From Macrophomina tecta (taxonomy: Eukaryota; Ascomycota; Dothideomycetes; Botryosphaeriales; Botryosphaeriaceae), in NCBI GenBank assembly GCA_024180945.1, contig JAKSGN010000005.1:2728001-2792000 (forward strand): a stretch of DNA of 64,000 nt, written 5' to 3'. The notes below the pieces were generated by a model. The model was not told the DNA's origin. It saw only the letters and a list, made by a program, of their open reading frames with translations, and did no database searches. Positions 1-11,500 of the stretch are shown in pieces. A program made the position numbers and the translations under genes. Position 1 is the first letter of the stretch. Each line of letters opens with the position of its first letter.

Positions 1-566
1 GCACACGGCACCCTGACAGCGGACGCTGCTAACGATGGCTCGCAAATCGCAAAGAGTGTCAATGAATAACAACGAATCTAGCCATATCGCCTCGACTGTA
101 ATAGCAAATATTTTTAGATGTTTAGTGAAGAAGCCCTCCTTTACTCCGCATCACGTCGGCACAGATATCAGTGGAGGCTTTTGACATGGCCCTCGAGGAG
201 TTATGTGTTGCGTGCAGTTACTTCCACAAAGGGCATTCCGCCGCCATGAGAGGCACCATGTGGAGAGCTCCATTTAATGCTAGCTTTGCGATTGTTGCAT
301 ACGAAGAAGCTGACTCGCAGAGGCAGGGGCGAAAGGGCTTGGCCCCAAAGCTCGAGTCTCTCGAACGACATTATCAGATCCACCAGCTGGTGTCATAGCA
401 GCTTGGACTACATCCTGGCTTGGTGAAAAGCAGAAGCTGGTCATCAGAAGCGGGCTCCCACTATTTCTCAGGGATGCCGACGTCACCGCTGTGGCAGCTA
501 CAAAATAAATACACAGGAAGAGCCGTACAAACACTACTCGCACACAGCCACTTTGCTCACTCAAAG
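1..566. other. Upstream region of the carboxylesterase gene
   Basis: No gene is supported here. Short open frames lack recognisable protein motifs. An A/T-rich element at about 501-510 lies some 60 bases before the chosen esterase start and could be its core promoter; this is weak evidence. Confidence 0.4.
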
Positions 567-2339
567 ATGAAACTATCGCCTCGTTACCTTCTGTTGCTAA
601 CACAGCTTGCCGGACACGTCGCGGCACTCCCAGCAGCGGGTCAGCGGACGCCGTCAGTGGATATCGAGAATGGAACAATCATCGGCATCCACAACCATGT
701 CTATGACCAGGACCTCTTCCTTGGCATCCCTTTTGCGCAGGCCCCCATTGGAGAGCGTCGCTTCGACCTCCCACACCCCATCAATGCCAAATGGAACGAT
801 CCTCTGCGAGCAACGTCGTACGGCCCAGCTTGCAAGGGGTACTCGCTGAACCTCGAAGGCTTCGACCAGAAGGGTTTCCCGCTCCCAAGGAGCGAGGACT
901 GCCTTACTTTGAACATTGTGCGACCGGCCATGGCAGGCAACAGCAGCGGGCGGGAGGCAGGGCAGCTTCTTCCGGTTCTTGTCTGGATCTACGGCGGCGG
1001 CTTCCAGGACGGCAGCAGCCGGGACGAGCGGTACAACATGTCCACCCTTGTCTCAACCTCGGTGGAGATGGGCTCACCGATCCTCGGCGTCACCTTGAAC
1101 TACCGTGTGGCGGGCTGGGGTTTCTTGGGCGGCGCCGAGATCCTCGAGGCCGGGCTGGCCAATATCGGGGTCCACGACCAACGACTGGCCCTGCAGTGGC
1201 TGCGCGAGAACATCGCCGCATTCGGCGGCGACCCCGACAGGGTCACAATCCAGGGCGAGTCGGCGGGCGGCAATTCTGTTGCCCTCCACCTGCGCGGATA
1301 CGCGGGCCAGAGCAGCGACCGGCCCTTCCGCGCAGCCATTATGGAGAGCGCCGGTCCGCCAATCGGGCACCCATCTGGCCCATCGGAGGCCATGGAAAAC
1401 ATGTACCGGGAGGTGCTGGAGGCGATGGAATGCTCGAACGCGCCCGACCACGTTGCATGCTTGCGGTCTGCGTCCGCAGAGGCACTGGGCGGCATTTTTT
1501 CGACGCAAAATTGGGGCAATCCCGGGTATATGGCGGACGGAAGGATTCTCTTTCAGAACACCTCGATGCGTGACGGAGACTTCGCACGGGTCCCGTTGCT
1601 TATCGGCACAAACCAGGTCGAGGGGACCACGTTCATGCGCCAGGCGAAGGTAATGGCGAACACGACCGCCGATATTGCGGATTTCCTGGCGCCAAGAGCG
1701 GGCAAGGCGTCGAGCCAGATAATCAGCTCATTGGTTCAGGAATATCTGAATTTAAATATGACAGAAGAGCTTGGGCCGGTGCGCCCTGATGCGTATGGAG
1801 CAATGTTCGGCCACGCGTCTCTCGCCCTCGCCGACGTTCTCTTTGATGCGCGGAAAAGGCTCCTGGCTGAGACGTGGAGTCGATACGACGTGCCCGTCTA
1901 CAGCTACCGTTTCAAGACCATCCCAGCTGGGATTTCACCCGAAGAGCTAGGCGCGACGCATTTCCAGGAAGTTGCGTTCGTCTTCCGCAACAAGGAAGGC
2001 TGGGGCTACGACATCAACCCTTTCGCAGTCACGCCAGATGATCGGAGACGGTCCTATGAGAACTTGTCAGACGAAATGGCGCGCATGTGGATCAATTTCG
2101 TAAACAACCTTTCTCCGAACGCTCATGAAGGTAAGCGCCGATTGGAACTTGATGTGACAGAGCGAGATATTAAAATTGGTTTAGATTATTCTTCCGCCGA
2201 GCAGTGGCCGAGGTATACAGAGGGCAACCCGGTAAATATGGTCTTTGATGCGGACCACGGTTCCTACGTCGAAAAGGATGATTATAGGGCGATTACTATT
2301 AACATCATCAAGAAGCCCGGTTCAGGGTTTTTGGAGTAA
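567..2339 (+). CDS. Secreted type-B carboxylesterase/lipase
   Basis: Intronless 590-residue alpha/beta hydrolase of the type-B carboxylesterase family, which hydrolyses carboxylic esters, here probably outside the cell. The frame is open upstream, but the ATG at 567 is chosen because it starts a signal peptide (MKLSPRYLLLLTQLAGHVAA). The nucleophile elbow GESAGGNS places the catalytic Ser near residue 232. The acidic residue is in GTNQVEGTTF (Glu about 352) and the His in GATHFQEVAFVF (about 465), so the full Ser-Glu-His triad is visible. The oxyanion motif WIYGGGFQDG is also present. Length is normal for fungal members. Substrate cannot be inferred. It is convergent with the broken GH28 gene downstream. 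Confidence 0.9.
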   Translation: MKLSPRYLLLLTQLAGHVAALPAAGQRTPSVDIENGTIIGIHNHVYDQDLFLGIPFAQAPIGERRFDLPHPINAKWNDPLRATSYGPACKGYSLNLEGFDQKGFPLPRSEDCLTLNIVRPAMAGNSSGREAGQLLPVLVWIYGGGFQDGSSRDERYNMSTLVSTSVEMGSPILGVTLNYRVAGWGFLGGAEILEAGLANIGVHDQRLALQWLRENIAAFGGDPDRVTIQGESAGGNSVALHLRGYAGQSSDRPFRAAIMESAGPPIGHPSGPSEAMENMYREVLEAMECSNAPDHVACLRSASAEALGGIFSTQNWGNPGYMADGRILFQNTSMRDGDFARVPLLIGTNQVEGTTFMRQAKVMANTTADIADFLAPRAGKASSQIISSLVQEYLNLNMTEELGPVRPDAYGAMFGHASLALADVLFDARKRLLAETWSRYDVPVYSYRFKTIPAGISPEELGATHFQEVAFVFRNKEGWGYDINPFAVTPDDRRRSYENLSDEMARMWINFVNNLSPNAHEGKRRLELDVTERDIKIGLDYSSAEQWPRYTEGNPVNMVFDADHGSYVEKDDYRAITINIIKKPGSGFLE

Positions 2340-4183
2340 AGGATTAAGGGACCGCTGCCGGTCTGCAATGATGGTGGCGTTTTTCTCAACGGGCGCTTGA
2401 GACTGAGCGAGGAGTGGTTGAAAGAAGCTATCTAAGATGGAAAATCATCTTATGAAAAATTACACACAGGCTCATAGAGCATTTGTGCAGCTTTGCCACA
2501 CTCTGCCTCACAGCGGTCTTATCTAAGTCCTCATTCGGGCTTAGCCTTGTTATACCTAGCCGGGAGCCTTCCAAAGAGTAGGCTCAGAAGCTTGTATTAT
2601 CATGTTCTTGCTAAGAGAGCTGCTCTGCTGGAAGCTACCTAAGAAGGCGAGTCGTTATCGCGAAGCGAGCGTGACGGCCACAACAAGCCTTGTTGACAAT
2701 ATATTCGATAATTATTTTGACTCATTACAGATATGCAAACCGAGCCGGGGCGGGAGAGGGTTCTGAATTGATCGGCCTAGCCTCCCACGTGACCAGCCTG
2801 CCTATGTCGTCCCAGCAGACAGACTTATTCGTCCTGCTCAAAGGCTCTTGCTGAAAAGCACTGGTCTAAACTTTGTGAGATTTTTTTTTGATGAATTAAT
2901 TTGTCCTACATCAGAACCTTTTCTGTGAATGACACCCTTGTATCAACCGATACGAACTCCTTTGGCCATGAAGCAGAAATCTAGAATGTAAGCACAACCA
3001 GTTACCTTTCTTATGTTTAGGCTTATGGCGAAAGCAGTAAGAACGAGAAGACAAAATCAAGATAAGGGTGCAGTCAATGATGACAACTTGGGTGGACGCT
3101 ACCCAAGACGTAGATGAAGCTGTCAGCATCGTGAATCTCGAGTTTGTCATGCTCAGCAGCACAGTTGAGGAAGAGCAAAGGGGGCCGCAGGGCCGGAGGT
3201 CACTGCACACAATTCTCCCAAGATACGAGGGGACTTCGTATCTGAGAGACCATCTCGTCAGTTGCATATCAAACCAGAATAGACGTCGTCCATGGAGGAG
3301 TGGCTATCTCTGGAATTGGCGGCGATGAGAGAGTTATTATGTCGGCAGTCGAGAAACTTTGTCCCCCACCAGAGGAGGGAGACCTCTTCACGACGTAGGA
3401 AACCTGGATTAGCGTCGCTCCCATGGTGATCGGTATTGACACCTTTGGAGCACAATCCATGCTTCTGACAGCAGCGTGTAATTTTTTTTTTCTATATTTC
3501 CCGCCGCATATATCTCGAGCCATAAGTTGACGACTGATATTACGGCTTAGGCCGTGTCGTACGACTCGTATTACCCTTACTCGTTGACACTTAGCGTGTT
3601 GCTGCTACTATTTAAGTGCCTCTCCTGTAGAATACTTCTCTCCTCAGCAGCTTCTTCTTGTACATAGAACATAGTCGAATTCTGATTCACTTCGTTCCAT
3701 AACAACTGAAGAGCTAAAGAACTCTGTCAATGTTACTGTTGGAGCTGTGATGCTTGGACCATCAGAAGATTTTCGCAGTGACACGATTGAGGCTTTGTGC
3801 AAGCAGCCTTGGCCCGGCTAGACGAGGAAAGGGTCCTTGCAATCCTATTTCTGCAGGAAGTAGCGGTTACAATGACCGTATTCTCGCACTTTAGAACCCA
3901 CAAGCTCAACATCACTTGAATCTAGTACCTACAATAAGCTGACCAATTGGAAATTTTCGCTCGGAAGACTAGAAGTGCTTGACGACAGGAAGTTGTTTCA
4001 AATACAATGAGATGATTACAGAATAGAACTGCCTGGGGAACAAAATTTTCGGAGCAGTCCCACACTTCGGCTCCCTTCGGCCATCTTCGGCCATCTTCGG
4101 CCTCCACCGCCTCATAACCCCACTCGCCGCCCACATGTTCCCCGTTACCCTTACTTCTGAAACAGAATGAGAATGGGTGACGC
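2340..4183. other. Long intergenic stretch between convergent genes
   Basis: No coding region is supported. A short tandem repeat of a TTCGGCCATC-like unit lies around 4070-4110. The section at about 3523-3710 has the look of an old LTR (a TTTAAG box followed by a pyrimidine-rich stretch, ending near CATAACA), but no partner copy or target duplication is visible, so this is only a suspicion. Confidence 0.4.
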
Positions 4184-5690
4184 TCATGCAGTGGCTTTTG
4201 CTCTACCAGCGTCCAGCCCACCTGCTCCGTCAAGTGAGAGCAGCGTCGAAGACGGCTTCAAGCCCGGGAAGAAAGTCGTCGGGACAGGGGGAATTGTAAA
4301 AGATGTGGTCGACGGGAAAGCGGAGGCGTGGTCGTTGGGCATCGTAGTGGGGAGGTTGTACACGCTGGGTAACCTCCGGTCAGTCTAAATCCGCAATATT
4401 GCATTGGGAATACTCACGGAGTGCTGGTAACGGTTTGCACGGTAGAGTAGGTGGAGAGATTGTAGACATCGCCACCTGAATCTTGAAGACATGCGCCCGT
4501 GCCATAAGCGTTCTTACAGGACCAGGTTACGTAGTCTCCTCCCTCCGTCCAGAGGTTCACGTCCTCAATGGCAATGTCATAGCAAGGGACATGCTCGTCG
4601 CAGTCGATGCGGATGGTTGGGCGCCCATTGTCAGTATTGTAACCCCACCAGTTCTGAAAGAAAGATTCGTCAGTGACTGCTCACAAATCCGGCAGTAGCA
4701 GTTGTTTCGACTTGCCTTGAACGTCAGATTGCTCAACTGGACGCCGTCCCCAGCATCTTCATCTCTTGACTCCCAGTGCTCATTGACAGCCAAGATATAC
4801 TGGCCACCGTGTATGTAGACTGTATCCCACGTAACATCGCTTAAATTACCAGACCCACCGTTGGATTTGAGGTAACTAGCATCTGCTTGGTTCATGTACA
4901 GGTTTTTGTACGACACGCTCGAGATGCTAGTGTTCGCACCCAGTGACCCAATGGCCGTCCCACCACTGATGTTGCAGTGAATACTCTCAATCAGGATATT
5001 CTTTGCCGGGCTCTTGACCGTCACGCATTCATCCCCATTTGTGACCTCAACATCATGCACCCACAGATTCTCGCCCCAGATATCAATGCCATCCGTAGCA
5101 CCAATCCGGATCCCGCGAATGATGATATTGTAGATCTCGCCATTCGTGCACGAGTCTTACACAGAGTAGTACGACGCCGAGTCCACCAGTGCAAGCCCGT
5201 GTACGGAGAAATCCGACACATCCGTGAGCCGAAGGAATCGAGCGCCGTATTCACCGTTCTGCAGCAGCTTGTACCCATATCCTTGCAGCGCACCCTGGGA
5301 GTTCCCGCTGAAGAGCTCGAAGTCGTTGGTGTGTTTAACGGTGATCATGGTGCCGCCCTCTTCGCCGTCACGGTTGATTGTGCCATCGAGTTGGATGGCC
5401 GTCGCGTTGCCGTCGCTCAGGTCAACCCACGTCGACATGGGGTAGGTGCCTGGCGGTACGTAAACCAGGCCGCCGGCTTTGCAGTCATCCCAGGCAGCGG
5501 AGAGGGCGGGACCGATGTCAATGGTGCTGTCGTTGTAGGAAGTCACGTCGCAGATTTTGGTGCGGGCTTTGCTGGAGAAGTTGGTGAGAGGGCCAACGGG
5601 CCCTGAGAGTTGAGCCTGGACCCTGGTGGTGAGGACAAAGAGCGCGATTACGGTAGAAGGAATGGACGCCAACATCCTGGCAATGAGCAT
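4184..5690 (-). pseudogene. Rhamnogalacturonan hydrolase (GH28) gene with one premature stop
   Basis: Encodes a secreted endo-hydrolase of the rhamnogalacturonan backbone of pectin (GH28 beta-helix family, rhamnogalacturonase A type). I read three exons: 4716-5690, 4418-4653 and 4184-4364, giving 464 codons. Intron 4654-4715 is a GC-AG intron with donor AAG|GCAAGT; intron 4365-4417 is GT-AG. The signal peptide is at residues 1-26. Family motifs include [35 protein letters not shown] and [17 protein letters not shown] Ser/Thr/Pro-rich tail follows the catalytic domain. An in-frame TAA at 5157-5159 (codon 178) sits where relatives carry Leu, just before [10 protein letters not shown]. Both sides continue in the same frame, so this is a single nonsense change: a recent pseudogene, a variant allele or a sequencing error. 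Confidence 0.85.
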
Positions 5691-7134
5691 GATTGCGTAT
5701 AGGAAAGGAATCGGTTGCTATAGAGTATTTAGACTTGTAAAAGCACACGAGCGTGTTATATGCTTGTGTGTTGACCCCTGGAGGGCCTGACCGAATCCAT
5801 TTGTCCTGCGCCATGCGGATCCTGTTTGAGCTCGCTTATACTGGGAGTGGGGGGCATTTTGTTTGCTTGGTGGAACGTGATTCTCCTTGTTGTGGGTGAG
5901 AAACACTATTCTTGCCGGTAGCGGCCCCCATACAGGGAGTTGCGGAGATTGCGAAGGACGAAGATCTACCAAAAGCCGCGTGTATGGAAGCCATACCGCA
6001 ACCAAGTGAGGGAAAGAGATAGAAACATTCGCAAAATGACCGTTCATGACCCATGGGCAATGATGGTTACACAGCAGAATCAATTTATGGAGCAGTATCA
6101 ATTGGGGAAACGGTCAGTCTCTCCGAAGTGTTTTTCCAACATTTCGCTCCTGTCACCCGAGTGTCAATGCGGGGAAACGGGTGGAGCCGCTGCAGCTTTG
6201 ACACAACAGAGCTGCTATGACAGCTATAAGCGATTGGGGCCGAGGGGTCGGCACATTATGTACTACAACATGTATAGGTGAAATTATGCAGTGAGTCATG
6301 CGTTAATTGGTTGCTTGGGAAGCGAGGACGGTACTACGCGTTCATGGGCTTGGCCTTCATATCGGAGTCCGCCCTAGCTCATTGCTTAGAAAAACTTAAC
6401 AGTCAAATCTTCCACTAACGGGTAACTATTGTCATCAGATGGTGTGAGCACTTTTTCAATGCACCATCTGTTTGATGAGAATTGCCACCGACCTTTAAAA
6501 TTATGAATGACCATCAACTATTAACTACAGAGACAGAGAAGGGGACGACATACTTTTTCTGTCCTGGAATCATGTAATCAGTGAAACGTGACTATCTGGA
6601 AACAAATAAATAGCTCATGACACTTTTGACTGAAAAGTGTAAATGATCTAGTCTGCTACTATCAAGTTTCAGGTACAGGGCCAGCCATTTTCGAACCCAA
6701 GAGGTTTAGCGAAATGGAGCTTACTCTCTAGCGAGTTTGATACAAACTGTCAGCGAGCATGAATCTGGCTACCCCGGTTACAAAGCGTCAGCCTCACTCA
6801 CGTGTTCGTTTTAATTTACTCTCTATCCTAGCCAAATCTTCCCCAGAAGCAAACTGGCAGAACGTCGAGATTTGTGTTCCGCCTGTCCTCGTCTTCATAC
6901 TTACCTTTCTTTCGCTTTCACAGGTCTAAGCTTTTGAAGATGCACAGGTATTCATCATGGAATTATTATTCTAGATATTCGAAAGTGCCGTTCACCTTCA
7001 ACGAGCACCACCGCAAAGGAAGTGGGAGTCCGAAAAACCCCCCCACCGTGACTCCGACGCGCCTAAAAAATCCCTCACCCCTCAAACCGCCCGATTCCCG
7101 GACAATAAAAGATTCCAGACACTTCTCCCCCATC
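5691..7134. other. Intergenic region upstream of the GH28 gene
   Basis: No gene is supported. On the minus strand a TATA-like ATATAAC lies at about 5755-5763, roughly 70 bases before the GH28 start. Sequences matching the loose CreA consensus SYGGRG (CTGGAG near 5778, GTGGGG near 5850) occur in the same promoter; such short matches are common by chance. The open frame at 5940-6281 shows no recognisable motif and is not called. Confidence 0.35.
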
Positions 7135-7714
7135 TCAAGCAGTGAATCCAACTGCCCTCTTCACAATGCCGTCACTCACTCCACCCGGCACGATCTTTCC
7201 GACCTGCGAAAGCTCATTCAGCGGCAAGCTCTCCGCCGCGCCACCCTTACCCAGTCCGCCAGCAACGGGCACATTGTGCGTTAGTCCATCCGCAGCATCC
7301 AAACCCGGTAGCTGCGCAGCCCGCTTATGACCGACGCCGTCGCCGACGCCCGGCACGATGCGGCCGACCTGGCCAAGCGCGTCGGCGGGCGCCTCGCTGA
7401 ACTCGTCGGGCTTGACGTTGCCGAGGCCGCTGGCCAGCACGTCCGGGCTAAGGATGCCGGTCAGGGCGGAGAGGTCGGCTTGTCGCTTGTCGTGCCCGCT
7501 GTTGCCGCCGCCCAGGGGGTTGAGAGCGTCGAGGGGTAGGCTGTTGGTGCCGGCTCCGGGAACGGGGAGGGCTTTGAGGCTGCCCGTCAGGCTGTCGAGG
7601 CCAACCTGCCGCTTGGAGGGGACGGCGTAGCTTGGAGAGGAGTGGGAGGAAGAGCCCTCGCCGCCGTGGGAGGAGTGGTCGGCATCACCGTCGTCGGAGC
7701 CAGGGGAAGGGAGG
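7135..7714 (-). pseudogene. 3' half of a secreted Kex2-site protein gene, cut by hAT copy 1
   Basis: An open frame enters from the hAT border at 7714 and runs on the minus strand to TGA at 7135-7137. It has no start of its own. It encodes a Gly/Ala/Leu-rich chain with four Lys-Arg sites (PSKRQ, HDKRQ, GHKRA, VKRA), typical of Kex2 cleavage in the secretory pathway. Two segments before KR sites resemble each other: LGQVGRIVPGVGDGVGHKR and LSQVGKIVPGGVSDGIVKR. The missing 5' half is at 52147-52609. Joining 52147-52609 to 7706-7135, counting the shared octamer once, gives 1035 nt, exactly 345 codons. The hAT insertion broke the gene and the later inversion moved its halves 45 kb apart. Function unknown. 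Confidence 0.85.
7707..7714. repeat. Octamer AAGGGAGG flanking hAT copy 1 (exchanged target duplication)
   Basis: This octamer directly abuts the terminal inverted repeat at 7715. It does not match the octamer on the other side of the same element (10440-10447). It is the exact reverse complement of the octamer at 52602-52609 beside hAT copy 2. hAT elements make 8-bp target duplications, so the partner has been moved. Confidence 0.9.
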
Positions 7715-10439
7715 CAGACATCCCAGTAATAAATATATATTTATTATTAAGGGCATATTTATTGTTAAGCTTTTCCATAAGGATAATAATATAGACGCTG
7801 CCAATAAATATATATTGTTAACTATTAATAATATAGGCCCACTATTTTCCAGCGCCAATTCCCCCAGAGTGTTTCAGATTAAATTGCAGTCTTGTACGCA
7901 TATTACTGCTTATCAGGCCTCTAGATAGGAGGTGAACTCCAATGTTTGTAACTCCTAGCAACCGAAACTGCTGCCTCGCCATACCCGTCACGTTGCAAGT
8001 ACGCAGTTCGTAATACATCAGCGACATATCTCTACACACGACAATGGACGTCAACATATCCTCACTGCCCCAATCCAATGCCCCGTCAAGTTCTTCCTCC
8101 GTGGTACCCTCTGACAGTGCCTCACAAGTTGCCAGCACACTGTCAGAACCCGAGGCATCGTCAGCTCAGCATACGGTCAAGAGACGGAAACTGAGAGCCA
8201 CATCAACATGGGATCACTTTCGAGAAGCTCAAGGCGACGAGCCACGTACTATGAGCGGGAAATTACTTCACTACTGCACGCGTTGTCGCAATCCATCCTG
8301 GTCAACCCACATATCTGGCAACGCCCGCTATCATCTCGAGAAGGCTCATCACATACTTGTTCGAGAGGATTCAAAATCTCAAAACAGGCGCCAACTAGCC
8401 ATCGAAAATGCCTTCGCAAGAACAACCGGCAAGCGGCTGCAGCAAGTCAGGGAGAATGAGATGAACACTCTACGGAGTGTAATCAATGTCGATGCCTTTC
8501 GAGAGGCACAGATGTTGCTATCCGCACATAAACATTTACCGCTCAACTTCGTAACCTGGCCGGAATACCAGGCACTTCTGGCCGCGATAAACCCTGCCGT
8601 TGAAGAGTTCCTAACTGATTCCGGTAGCACAGTTGCGGCGGACTTGGATAGGGCCTACGATGCGCATCAACAATCCGTAAAGGAATGGCTAGAACGTGCC
8701 CGGAGCCTCGTACACATTGCTATGGACGTATGGTCTTCTCCTCAGCGGAAGGCCTATATCGCTGTTCACGCCCAATGGGTTGACGAGGCCTACAAACCTC
8801 GGAAAGCATTGCTAGGGCTACCAAACCTCCGCCGCTCTCACGCCGGCACGGCTATGGCACCTCACTTGATGACGATTATCCGACAGTACCACTTAGCGCC
8901 CCGAATCGGCTACTTCACTGGGGACAATGACGCAAAGAATGACACCTGTCTCCGCCAACTTGCTGTTGAGCTGTCGCAAGAGTACGGCCTTACACTTGAC
9001 CCAGTGTCCTCTCGAACGCGGTGTGCCGGCCACATCATTAACTTGTCCCTTCAAGCCTTTCTCTTTGCAACTAGTGAGGACGCTCTGCAGGCCGCAATTG
9101 CGCAGGCGCAACACGAGGTAAATGATGTAACAGTTGCGGACGCGTTACACGACCAAATTCAGTCGAACACTTGTCACAAGAGTCACGACAGGCGCAAGAA
9201 ACGCCATGACACTGCCGGCTGGCGGAGCATCGGCCCAATGGGTAAACTCCACAACATTGCGGTGTTCATCCGTAATTCCACAGTGCGCAACGATGCATGG
9301 GATGACATTGCAGAAAAGGCGCTTGGAATTGACAATATCACCCGTTGGAACTCATGGTTCAAGTTGCTTGATGCGGCTATCAGCCAAGAGGGTCCATTGT
9401 CAATATTCCTCAACCAATACCACAACGAGCTGGAAGACGACATCCTCACACATGATGATTGGCAAGTACTCAAAATGACTCACGAGTTCTTGCAGCTGTT
9501 TTACCAAGCGACCTTGGAGCAGCAAATGGAGTGGGCATCAATAGATCAGGTGCTAGAGAATATGGATATTCTTTTCATGCAGTTTGAGAATGCCAAGGTA
9601 AGCCATGGACGGCTCGATCGATTACCAGACCTGGACTGATGTTAAAGCAGGGCAAATACGCCAGCAACGCGCGTATGGTTCATTCCATTCACATGGGTTG
9701 GTGGGTTCTCTCGAAGCATTATGAAGAGAGTGACAGAAACCCAATATATGCCACGGCATTATTGCTCCATCCAGAAAAGCGCCGGAGGTACCTTGACCGC
9801 CACTGGGCAGAGGAATGGAGGCAGACCGCTATTGCTGGTGCACGGCAGCATTGGGCGAAGTACAAGGACCGGCCACTCCCGTCGGAGTCCGCGGCTCGGC
9901 TGAACGACGAACGACGGGAAGTAACACCGTACGAGCGTATCAAGCAGTCAATGAGTGTCTTGGATGAACCCGGAGATGAGGATGAATTCGAAAAATTCGT
10001 CAATTCTCCGCCAAGACCTATGACGACCAAAACACCGCTTGAATGGTGGTGTCGAGAAGAACAGAGGATTGAGTATCCACGTTTACACCAATTGGCCATT
10101 GACATACTAAGTGTGCCGGCGATGTCCGACGATCCGGAACGGGTATTCTCTTGCGCAAGGCGGACAATTTCTTGGGACAGGGCACGGCTCTCGCCTGATA
10201 CTATCGAGAAGCTTCAATGCCTGAGCAACTGGGTGAAGAATGACTTGGTCCGCAAAGTCTACGTGGCAGTAGATGGTAAGGTCATGGATATTGCTGGCGG
10301 CAACGACGACATGCATGGCGCTTCAGTTTTATATTAATAATTATTGATAAGCTTAGCAATCGATAATAATATTAGGATCTGCCAATGAATACATAAGAAT
10401 ATGTCAATATTATGTATTTATTTATTATTGGGATGTCTG
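7715..10439 (+). mobile_element. hAT DNA transposon, copy 1, apparently complete
   Basis: A 2725-bp element with terminal inverted repeats starting CAGACATCCCA and ending TGGGATGTCTG. A/T-rich subterminal regions (TAATAAATATATATTTATTA type) lie at both ends. It carries one uninterrupted transposase gene with a single intron. The second copy at 52610-55333 is in inverse orientation and differs by one deleted base and very few substitutions. There is no RIP signature. The left end sits in the Kex2-site gene and the right end lies 430 bp upstream of the C2H2 pseudogene. The flanking octamers differ from each other, which marks recombination with copy 2. Confidence 0.95.
8044..10337 (+). CDS. hAT transposase with BED zinc finger
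   Basis: Two exons, 8044-9597 and 9651-10337, flank a 53-nt intron (donor GTAAGC, branch-like CTGAT, acceptor GCAG) and encode 746 residues. The frame joins at NAK|GKYAS. An N-terminal BED-type zinc finger lies at about residues 58-100, with CTRC followed by HLEKAHH. The C-terminal hAT dimerisation region contains YPRLHQLAIDILSVPAMSDD and ERVFSCARRTISWDRARLS. A second residue of the RNase H-like core is likely in the AMDVWSSPQRKAYIAVHAQW segment. The protein excises and reinserts the element by cut-and-paste. No frameshift or stop is visible, so this copy could be autonomous; activity is not shown by sequence alone. Confidence 0.92.
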
Positions 10440-10447
10440 CTTGGGCG
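10440..10447. repeat. Octamer CTTGGGCG flanking hAT copy 1 (exchanged target duplication)
   Basis: It abuts the terminal inverted repeat ending at 10439. It does not match 7707-7714. It is the exact reverse complement of CGCCCAAG at 55334-55341 beside hAT copy 2. Confidence 0.9.
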
Positions 10448-10869
10448 TCATTGTATATGTTTACAGGGCCTGCAAGGCTGCAACACGAGAAGGATGCCAG
10501 TTGGCCGTTGGAGGTTGCACAGCAGCATCGCCCTTTCTGCAGCGCGAGCCGGTCATGCTAAAGCGGCAAGGCCTTCTGGAGCCCTTTCTATGAGTCCATT
10601 GCTTCCCCCCCACGGCCTGTGTAGACTCCGCTTGCCATTCCAGCCTGCACCCCGACCTATCGCACTTCTTGCAACTTCGCTGCCCCTTTTACCAACTCCT
10701 CCCTTCCGCTACACAAGCCTCGCCGCTACCTGTCAGCTCGCCCTGTTCTATGCTTTGATGGCGTGCAGTCTTCCAATCAGCAGCCGTGATGAAGCAATCT
10801 TGGTAACCCTTTTTTTTTTTTTAGCGCTGACGAAGAAATAGGGCGTACTGGAATCAAAAGGACACAAGG
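10448..10869. other. Upstream region of the C2H2 pseudogene
   Basis: No separate gene is supported. A T-homopolymer lies at about 10809-10822. If the inversion is undone, this stretch would instead adjoin the sequence now starting at 55342, so promoter elements may have been separated from the gene. Confidence 0.35.
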
Positions 10870-11495
10870 TTGCAGCACAACTCCTTGTCTGACGCGTTCT
10901 TCCTTCAATACTCGTCTGCAGCGGAGGCTTTGTCGAACCCTGTACTGAATGACATAAACGCATGGCATCCGCTGTCTGCCCAGGAAAGCCCTCCTATTAT
11001 CGGCGACAGCGATGGCCATACTGGTGCGCTGCTGTTTCCGCCAAGCTTCACATCGAGCCATTCGCTTGCACCTAGCCTCCATGCCGACCAGTCGTCTGGC
11101 ACCTACAATGCTTTTCGAGAGACCCTGCCAGCGTCTGGAATGTGGTCTGCAGGACACGCGCAGTTTGAGTCCGTGAAAACCTGTCCCCTGCTACCCTACT
11201 CTGGCATCTCCCCAGAAACACCCAATGGGGGCATAATGGACGTCATTCAACTGGCCCCCTCGTCTATGGACGCGGATTTGAATTGGAATCCCATCGGCCA
11301 GTGAACCGTTTACGATCTCCACGATACCGCCGTAGGGTCCGCTCGCGCCACAGATCAAGGACTTTCTGGGCTCCTGCCCTCTCTCAGCGATCAAGTCAAC
11401 GACACCACCGAAACGCATCGCCCCCTCTTTGGATACCCGAAATCTGCGCAATCGAGTAACGGTGCGTACCGATGCGCAACATGCGGCGAGCGCTT

Positions 11496-11500
11496 CTATT
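11496..11500. repeat. 5-bp target duplication CTATT, left of the Copia element
   Basis: CTATT directly precedes the left LTR and is repeated at 17982-17986 directly after the right LTR. A 5-bp duplication is usual for LTR-retrotransposon integrases. Confidence 0.9.

Noticed and set aside
3523..3710. Possible solo LTR
   Set aside because: It has LTR-like looks, but no target duplication or second copy is visible in the window.
4069..4110. Short tandem repeat as a CRISPR or regulatory array
   Set aside because: There are only two to three imperfect 10-base units, and CRISPR arrays are not expected in a fungus.
10401..10841. 146-codon open frame starting in the hAT terminal region
   Set aside because: It runs across the hAT end and the flanking octamer and has no motif, so it is a chance fusion.
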